The notes under the pieces are model-generated. The model saw only the letters and a list, made by a program, of their open reading frames with translations, was not told where the DNA came from and did not search any database. A DNA stretch of 64,000 nt from the NCBI RefSeq assembly GCF_013377905.1, contig NZ_JABKAV010000006.1:62001-126000 (forward strand), given 5' to 3'. The position numbers and the translations under genes are program-made. This DNA is from Hymenobacter terrestris (GTDB lineage: Bacteria; Bacteroidota; Bacteroidia; Cytophagales; Hymenobacteraceae). Below, in pieces: positions 59,242 to 64,000 of this stretch (position 1 is the first letter of the stretch; each line of letters begins with the position of its first letter).

Positions 59242-59271
59242 TTGGCCGGCCCCGCGCTTTCCGTAGCTTTG
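59242..59271 (+). promoter_or_regulatory. Textbook Bacteroidota promoter
   Basis: TTG at 59242-59244, 19 bases, then TAGCTTTG at 59264-59271, the full -33/-7 pattern. The gene starts at 59290, so the leader is about 12 bases. Confidence 0.65.
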
Positions 59272-59289
59272 TTTTCTAGCTTATTCGTC

Positions 59290-59730
59290 ATGCTCTCCGA
59301 TACTCCCGCCGAGCTACTCCAGCTCACCTTCCGCGCCGACCTCGACCTACTGGTGGGCCGCTGGACCCACCAACCCGAGCCGGCCCTGCTGCCGGCTGCC
59401 TACCAGCAGCTGACCCACGCGGCGCTGGCCCACAACTGCCGCTACTGGCTGCAGGATATCCGCCGCCGCATCGTCAACGACCCGGCCATTACCCGCTGGC
59501 TGCTGGCCGAGTATTTCCCCGACATGGCCCGCCGCCTCGCAGGCCTGCGCGTGGCCTACCTCACCAGCCCGGCCCTGCTGGCCCACATCATGGCCGACCC
59601 CACCTTCAAGCCGGTGGAGTATTACGACAGTCAGCCCTACCAGATCCACTTTTTCGGCGACGAGGGCGCGGCGGTGGCGTGGCTGAAAGAGGGGCAGGCT
59701 ACCCGCACGACGCAGAAACGCAACGGTTGA
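59290..59730 (+). CDS. Hypothetical SpoIIAA/STAS-like protein (paralogue of 55568 gene)
   Basis: About 146-residue soluble protein. Landmarks are LLQLTFRADLDLLVGRWTHQ, CRYWLQDIRRRIVND and YFPDMARRLAG, equivalent to those of the paralogue at 55568; the C-terminus has FFGDEGAAVAWLKEG. No signal peptide. A strong Bacteroidota-type promoter lies just upstream. Function unknown. Confidence 0.72.
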   Translation: MLSDTPAELLQLTFRADLDLLVGRWTHQPEPALLPAAYQQLTHAALAHNCRYWLQDIRRRIVNDPAITRWLLAEYFPDMARRLAGLRVAYLTSPALLAHIMADPTFKPVEYYDSQPYQIHFFGDEGAAVAWLKEGQATRTTQKRNG

Positions 59731-59855
59731 CGTCTCGTTGGTGCTGATGTTGTCCGTTCTGTGTTATCGTTGCTGACATCCGTCATTCCACCTCCGCGAC
59801 GCCGAGACGCGAAACATTGCGTTTCCACCCCGTTCAACCCAGAAGCCCCGCCTCC

Positions 59856-60941
59856 ATGCTTACCCCCGAAGAAACCCGCCGCTACCGCCGCCACTTGCAG
59901 CTGCCCGAAATTGGCGAGGCGGGCCAGCTGAAACTAAAGGCGGCCCGGGTGCTGGTGGTGGGCGCGGGCGGGCTGGGCTGCCCGGTGCTGCAATACCTGG
60001 CCGCCGCCGGCGTGGGCACGCTGGGCATCGTGGATGCCGACACCGTGGACGAGAGCAACCTGCACCGCCAGATACTATTCGGGCCGGCCGATGTGGGGCG
60101 CCGCAAGGCCGAAGTGGCCGCCGAAGTGCTGGCCCGCCTGAACCCCTTGGTAGCCACCGAAGTACACGCCCGGCGGCTCGACGTGGCCAACGTGCGGGCG
60201 CTGGTGCAGGCCTACGACGTGGTAGTAGACGGCACCGACAACTTCGCCACCCGTTACCTACTGAACGATGCCTGCGTGCTGCTGGACCGGCCGCTGGTAT
60301 CGGGGGCCATTTACAAGTTTGAGGGGCAAGTGAGCGTGTTCAACTACCGGGGCGGGCCCACCTACCGCTGCCTGTTTCCGGTGCCGCCCGCTGCCGAGGA
60401 GGCCCCCAACTGCTCGGCCACCGGGGTGCTGGGCGTGCTGCCCGGCGTGGTGGGCACGGCCCAGGCCACCGAAACGCTGAAGGTGCTGCTGGGCCTGGGC
60501 GAGGTACTGTCGGGCCGGCTCTGGCTGTTCGATGCCCTCACGTTTGCCACCCGCATCCTGCGCTTCGCCCGCCACCCCGAGCAGGCCGCCCTGCACCTGG
60601 GCACCGCCGACCCGGCCGCCTACGCCGAGCTGTGCCAGCCGGCCCTACCCACCATCTCGGCCGCCGAGTTGCGCCACGAACTGGCCGGCCCCGCCGCCCC
60701 GCTCCTGCTCGATGTGCGCGAGCCTCACGAGTACGCCGCCGGCCACCTGCCCGGCGCAGTTTCGCTGCCCCTGAGCCTGCTGGATGCCCGCGCCACCGAG
60801 GTGCCCGCCACTGGCCCGGTGGTAGTGTACTGCCAGGGCGGCACCCGCAGCGCCCAGGCCGTAGCCCGGCTGCAAACCGGGTTGGGGCTGCTGAATTTGC
60901 GCAGTTTGGAGGGCGGGATACAGGGCTTCGGGGAAGTTTAG
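59856..60941 (+). CDS. MoeB/ThiF (E1-like) protein with C-terminal rhodanese domain
   Basis: About 361 residues. Residues ~1-250 form a ThiF/MoeB adenylyltransferase: VLVVGAGGLGCPVLQYLAAAG is the nucleotide-binding loop (split here at 20 residues), with DADTVDESNLHRQ, and DGTDNFATRYLLND. The Cys residues TYRCLFP and EAPNCSATGVLGVLPG mark the downstream region. Residues ~270-361 are a rhodanese domain with active-site Cys in VVVYCQGGTRSAQA. Such fusions activate ThiS/MoaD-like sulfur carriers or Urm1-type proteins. No sulfur-carrier gene is adjacent in the window. ATG 59856 is the family start. Confidence 0.93.
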   Translation: MLTPEETRRYRRHLQLPEIGEAGQLKLKAARVLVVGAGGLGCPVLQYLAAAGVGTLGIVDADTVDESNLHRQILFGPADVGRRKAEVAAEVLARLNPLVATEVHARRLDVANVRALVQAYDVVVDGTDNFATRYLLNDACVLLDRPLVSGAIYKFEGQVSVFNYRGGPTYRCLFPVPPAAEEAPNCSATGVLGVLPGVVGTAQATETLKVLLGLGEVLSGRLWLFDALTFATRILRFARHPEQAALHLGTADPAAYAELCQPALPTISAAELRHELAGPAAPLLLDVREPHEYAAGHLPGAVSLPLSLLDARATEVPATGPVVVYCQGGTRSAQAVARLQTGLGLLNLRSLEGGIQGFGEV

Positions 60942-60957
60942 CGGCTGGCGCCAACCA

Positions 60958-61253
60958 GCCCGTCATTGCGAGCGGAGCGAAGCAATCCGTGGGAGCAACG
61001 AGCTAAGCTCCGATAAGCGCCAAGCCCCCGGTAGGCAAAGCCCCCCGTCATTGCGAGCGAAGCGAAGCAATCCGTGGGAGCAACGCGCCAAGCCCCGATA
61101 AGCGCCAGGTCCCTGCCTCAACGTGCGAACAGCCTGTCATTGCGAGCGGCGCGAAGCAATCCGTGGGAGCAACGAGCTAAGCTCCGATAAGCGCCAAGCC
61201 CCCGGTAGGCAAAGCCCCCGTCATTGCGAGCGGCGCGAAGCAATCCATAAAGG
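60958..61253. repeat. Tandem array of a ~87-bp repeat, 3.4 copies
   Basis: Units begin at about 60958, 61046, 61134 and 61216 with GTCATTGCGAGCGG and continue GCGAAGCAATCCGTGGGAG, then CAACGAGCTAAGCTCCGATA. The first and third are nearly identical, the second diverges in its right half, and the last is cut after ~38 bases. The array fills the 389-base gap after the MoeB-like gene and shares its core with the inverted copies at 61680-61800. Confidence 0.88.
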
Positions 61254-61735
61254 CATCAAGCCCAACCTAATGCAGCAAAAAGCCCGGTCGCGAGCTTGCT
61301 GCCAGCCTCTGCCTCACCCTATATTCAAGCATGAAAACCTACTACGTTTACCTGCTCACGAATAAAAACAAAACGGTGCTCTACATTGGGGTGACCAACG
61401 ACCTGCAACGCCGGGTGGGTGAGCATAAGGTGGGGCTGCATCCGGGCTTCACTAAAAAGTATAACCTGCACTATCTCGTCTATTTTGAGTCGTATCCGGA
61501 TATAAAAGCGGCTATTGCGCGGGAGAAGCAACTCAAGGCGGGCTCCCGGCAAAAGAAGGAAGCCCTGATTATGGCGGAGAATCCGGAGTGGCTGGACCTG
61601 GCCGCTGACTTCTGAGACGTGCGTGGCATTGTTTCGCCTGCCGGGGGCTGGGCGCTACACTGGGCTGGGCATGCTGCCTTTATGGATTGCTTCGCTCCGC
61701 TCGCAATGACAGGCTGTTCGCACGTCGAGGCAGGG
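61111..61735. mobile_element. Putative mobile unit: GIY-YIG gene between 52-bp inverted repeats
   Basis: The left arm (61111-61162) and the reverse complement of the right arm (61684-61735) match at 50 of 52 positions. Both contain ACGTGCGAACAGCCTGTCAT and the core GCGAAGCAATCC. The only gene between them encodes a GIY-YIG nuclease. No target-site duplication was confirmed. Further cores lie outside on both sides (left array; right copy near 61773), so this is a candidate, not a proven element. Confidence 0.45.
61331..61615 (+). CDS. GIY-YIG nuclease family protein (UPF0213-like)
   Basis: 94-residue stand-alone GIY-YIG domain. The GIY-YIG signature appears as YYVYLLTNKN ... VLYIGVTNDLQRRVGEHK, where Tyr, Gly and Arg are the usual catalytic positions. 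The conserved later part is YFESYPDIKAAIAREKQLKAG, ending with PEWLDLA. Such small proteins are widespread in Bacteroidota with no established role. It is bracketed by 52-bp inverted repeats and lies right of a tandem repeat array, suggesting a link between nuclease and repeats (inference). Confidence 0.88.
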   Translation: MKTYYVYLLTNKNKTVLYIGVTNDLQRRVGEHKVGLHPGFTKKYNLHYLVYFESYPDIKAAIAREKQLKAGSRQKKEALIMAENPEWLDLAADF

Positions 61736-61800
61736 GCTGGGCGCTACACTAGGATGGGCGCTTTGTGCCCACGGATTGCTTCGCGCCGCTCGCAATGACG
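61680..61800. repeat. Two inverted copies of the repeat core
   Basis: GGATTGCTTCGCTCCGCTCG (61684) and GGATTGCTTCGCGCCGCTCG (61771), each followed by CAATGAC, are reverse complements of the cores in the left array. The two are ~87 bp apart, matching the array's period. Confidence 0.85.
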
Positions 61801-61867
61801 GTTCTTCCCGCTTTCCGGCCCTATCTTCCCCGCCGCCCCACACTCCCAACCCATCCCTGCTCCCGCC

Positions 61868-64000
61868 ATGCCCTTCTCCCTGGCCGAACTGCGCCACCGC
61901 GCCGCCGACTTTGCCCGCCTGCACGCCGACGACCACGACGAGAAGTCGCAGGCCCAGGACTTTCTGCGCGATTTGTTCGACGTGTTCACCCCCCAGGGGC
62001 GGCGGCGGGCGCGTTTCGAGCAGCGCGTGAAGAAGTCCGACGGCGCGCAGGGGTACATTGATGCGCTCTGGCCCGGCACGCTGCTCGTGGAGATGAAAAG
62101 CCGGGGGCGCGACCTCGACGCGGCTTACCAGCAGGCCCTCGACTACCTGCCCAACCTGCCCCAGGGCGCCCTGCCCGGCTACGTGCTGGTATCCGACTTT
62201 GCCCGCCTGCGCCTCTACGACCTCGATGCCGGCCTGCGCCACGACTTTGCCCTGGCCGAGCTGCCCGAGCACCTGCCGCTGTTCGGGTTTCTCACGGGCT
62301 ACCGGCCCGCCGGCCAGCAGCGCCCCGAAGACCCCGCCAACGCTGAGGCCGCCGAGCTGATGGCCCAGCTCCACGATGCGCTGCTGGCCGAGGGCTACGG
62401 CGGCCACCCGCTGGAGGTGCTGCTTGTGCGCCTGTTGTTTTGCCTGTTCGCCGAGGATACGGCCATCTTCGACAAGGACGAGTTCCGGGCGCTGCTGGAG
62501 GAGCACACCGCCCCCGACGGCCACGATGTGGGCGGGCGGCTGCTGGAGCTGTTCGCGGTGCTCGATACGGCCGCCGGGCAGCGGAGCGCCGCGCTGCCGC
62601 CGTTTCTGGCCAGCTTCCCCTACGTGAATGGGGCGCTGTTCCGGGAGAACTTCCGGCCCCCAGCCTTCACGCCGGCCACCCGCCAGCGCCTCATTGATTG
62701 CACGTACTTCGACTGGAGCCGCATTTCGCCCGCCGTGTTCGGCTCGCTGTTTCAGAGCATTGCCGACCCCCGGCAGCGCCGCACGCTGGGGGCCCACTAC
62801 ACCTCCGAGCCCAACATACTGAAGGTGCTCGGGCCGCTGCTGCTCGACGGGCTGCGCCAGGAGCTAACCCAGGCCGGGCAGGGCCGCCCCGCCCTCACGC
62901 GGCTGCAAAACCGGCTGGCGGACCTGCGCCTGCTCGACCCGGCCTGCGGCTGCGGCAACTTTCTGGTAGTCGCCTACCGCGAGCTGCGCCTGCTGGAGCA
63001 CGAGATTCTGGAGCGCCTGTATGCCGGCGAGGTGGCCCGGGGGCGCAACGTGAATCTGGCCCTGTATCAACAGGTGGGCGTGGGGCAGGTGGCGGGCATC
63101 GAGATTGAGGAGTTTGCCGCCCGCATTGCCGAAGTGGCCCTCTGGCTCATGGACCACCAGCTCAACCTGGCCCTGTCGGCCCGCTTCGACCAGCGCTACG
63201 TGCGCCTGCCCCTCACGGGCGGCGCCCGCATCGTTAACGACAACGCCCTGACCCTGGACTGGAACGCCGAGTTTCCGGCCCTCGACTACATCGTGGGCAA
63301 CCCGCCGTTTGTGGGGCAAGCTATGCAGACTACCGAGCAGAAGGCCGCCGTGGCCGCCGTGGGCAACAATCTGAAAGCTGTGGGGGCGCTGGACTTCGTG
63401 GCGGCTTGGTACTTGAAGGCCGCGCAGTACACGCAACAGCATCCGGCGCAAGTGGCCTTCGTTTCTACCAACTCCATTGTGCAGGGCGAGCAGGTAGCCA
63501 TCCTCTGGGGTGAGATGGTGAACCGCTACAACGTGGACATTCTGTTCGCGCATCGCACCTTTAAGTGGAGCAACGAGGCGCGGGGCAACGCGGCGGTATT
63601 CTGCGTGATTATCGGCTTCGCGCAGGCGGGCAAATCTGGTCCCCGGCTCTTGTTTGATTACGAGAAGCCCACCGCGGAGCCATTACGGCGAGTGGTGAGC
63701 CACATCAACCCATATTTGGTAGATGCGCCCACGGTATTTGTGGGCAACCGTACCCGGCCCCTCAGTCCCGATGTGCCGCCGATGGTTTGGGGCAACAAGC
63801 CTACTGATGGCGGTAACCTGATTATGCTGCCCGAAGAAAAGGCGGAGCTATTGGCGGCCGAACCGGGCGCCGCGCCTTGGGTCCGGCGCTATGTGGGCGG
63901 CGACGACCTTATCAATAATAAGGAACGGTACTGTTTGTGGCTGAAAGACATCAGCCCCGGCCAGTTGCGGGCGCTTCCCCAAGTGTTGGCACGGGTAGAA
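61868..64000 (+). CDS. Type IIL (MmeI-like) restriction-modification enzyme, 3' end outside the window
   Basis: Open frame of 711 codons from ATG 61868 to the right edge, no stop. The N-terminal PD-(D/E)xK nuclease has Asp65, Glu75 and Lys77 (D-x9-E-x-K, the spacing of MmeI), around YIDALWPGTLLVEMKSRG. A helical spacer follows. The SAM-dependent DNA methyltransferase has motif I DPACGCGNFLV near residue 358 and motif IV NPPF at ~478-481, an N6-adenine type. The frame continues into a probable target-recognition domain. In such single-chain enzymes methylation protects host DNA and the same protein cleaves at a distance from its site. It lies next to a repeat array and a GIY-YIG gene. Confidence 0.88.
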   Translation, partial: MPFSLAELRHRAADFARLHADDHDEKSQAQDFLRDLFDVFTPQGRRRARFEQRVKKSDGAQGYIDALWPGTLLVEMKSRGRDLDAAYQQALDYLPNLPQGALPGYVLVSDFARLRLYDLDAGLRHDFALAELPEHLPLFGFLTGYRPAGQQRPEDPANAEAAELMAQLHDALLAEGYGGHPLEVLLVRLLFCLFAEDTAIFDKDEFRALLEEHTAPDGHDVGGRLLELFAVLDTAAGQRSAALPPFLASFPYVNGALFRENFRPPAFTPATRQRLIDCTYFDWSRISPAVFGSLFQSIADPRQRRTLGAHYTSEPNILKVLGPLLLDGLRQELTQAGQGRPALTRLQNRLADLRLLDPACGCGNFLVVAYRELRLLEHEILERLYAGEVARGRNVNLALYQQVGVGQVAGIEIEEFAARIAEVALWLMDHQLNLALSARFDQRYVRLPLTGGARIVNDNALTLDWNAEFPALDYIVGNPPFVGQAMQTTEQKAAVAAVGNNLKAVGALDFVAAWYLKAAQYTQQHPAQVAFVSTNSIVQGEQVAILWGEMVNRYNVDILFAHRTFKWSNEARGNAAVFCVIIGFAQAGKSGPRLLFDYEKPTAEPLRRVVSHINPYLVDAPTVFVGNRTRPLSPDVPPMVWGNKPTDGGNLIMLPEEKAELLAAEPGAAPWVRRYVGGDDLINNKERYCLWLKDISPGQLRALPQVLARVE

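Noticed and set aside
60958..61253. Possible CRISPR array
   Set aside because: Units are ~87 bp, diverge along their whole length, have no unique spacers, and no cas gene is present.
61655..62797. Minus-strand open frame overlapping the MmeI-like gene
   Set aside because: The plus-strand frame carries nuclease and methyltransferase motifs; the minus-strand product is low-complexity and begins or ends in repeat sequence.
61868..64000. BREX PglX or DISARM methyltransferase
   Set aside because: A PD-(D/E)xK nuclease with MmeI spacing is fused at the N-terminus and no BREX or DISARM genes are visible in the window.
1..64000. tRNA or rRNA genes
   Set aside because: No cloverleaf with a GTTCGA-type T-loop or any rRNA-like stretch was found by reading the gaps; small structured RNAs cannot be excluded without a covariance search.

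Overview
The window reads as a chromosome segment of a high-GC member of the Bacteroidota, most like Hymenobacter (Cytophagales). The reasons are a protein with a type IX secretion (T9SS) C-terminal sorting domain, a PorP/SprF-family protein next to the gliding/secretion lipoprotein GldJ, many Bacteroidota-restricted families (DUF5686, DUF4783, DUF6799, M56 peptidases with TonB-plug-like tails), almost no Shine-Dalgarno signals, and several promoters of the Bacteroidota type (TTG, about 20 bases, TAnnTTTG). I see no rRNA, tRNA, CRISPR array, prophage or canonical insertion sequence.

Layout. 1-13 kb: a two-CBM20 4-alpha-glucanotransferase (malQ), a large T9SS cargo protein, a thioredoxin-reductase-like flavoprotein, a DUF5686 outer-membrane protein, a cyclase-family hydrolase, an alpha/beta hydrolase and a DUF4382 lipoprotein. 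13-20 kb: an AsmA-family protein diverging from porP/sprF-gldJ, then comF. 20-34 kb: mostly housekeeping genes (carboxymuconolactone decarboxylase pair, xth, an amine-oxidase-type flavoprotein, a haem-binding DUF3365 lipoprotein, prfA, a beta-helix lipoprotein, yjbQ, gpmI, nadC, a methyltransferase) with small lipoproteins. 34-47 kb: a ZIP metal transporter, two tandem M13 metallopeptidase lipoproteins, an old-yellow-enzyme/pirin/Rrf2 redox group, an orphan adaptor-like protein with an acyl carrier protein, PPK2, Hsp20 and small proteins. 47-61 kb: GH25 lysozyme and RlpA, a DnaJ-CbpM pair, an abundant-looking OmpA/TSP3 protein, a BlaI/M56 signalling pair followed by small secreted proteins, a GNAT-nitrilase fusion, and a MoeB/ThiF-rhodanese protein. 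61-64 kb: a repeat-rich stretch with a GIY-YIG gene inside long inverted repeats, then a type IIL (MmeI-like) restriction-modification gene cut by the right edge.

A strong non-coding feature is the set of long hairpin repeats (about 65-150 bp, arms of 14-45 bp) in many intergenic gaps. They fall into several sequence families, and one GC-rich copy supplies the last codons of a gene. Regulatory highlights are a 40-bp near-perfect palindrome overlapping the promoter of an Rrf2 gene, two tandem 15-bp dyads in front of blaI, a hairpin at the predicted 5' end of the AsmA mRNA, and a probable leaderless nadC message.

The best candidates for something undescribed are the GIY-YIG gene bracketed by 52-bp inverted repeats (61111-61735) and the BlaI/M56 locus, in which plug-like modules occur both fused to the peptidase and as a separate secreted protein (52470-55471).
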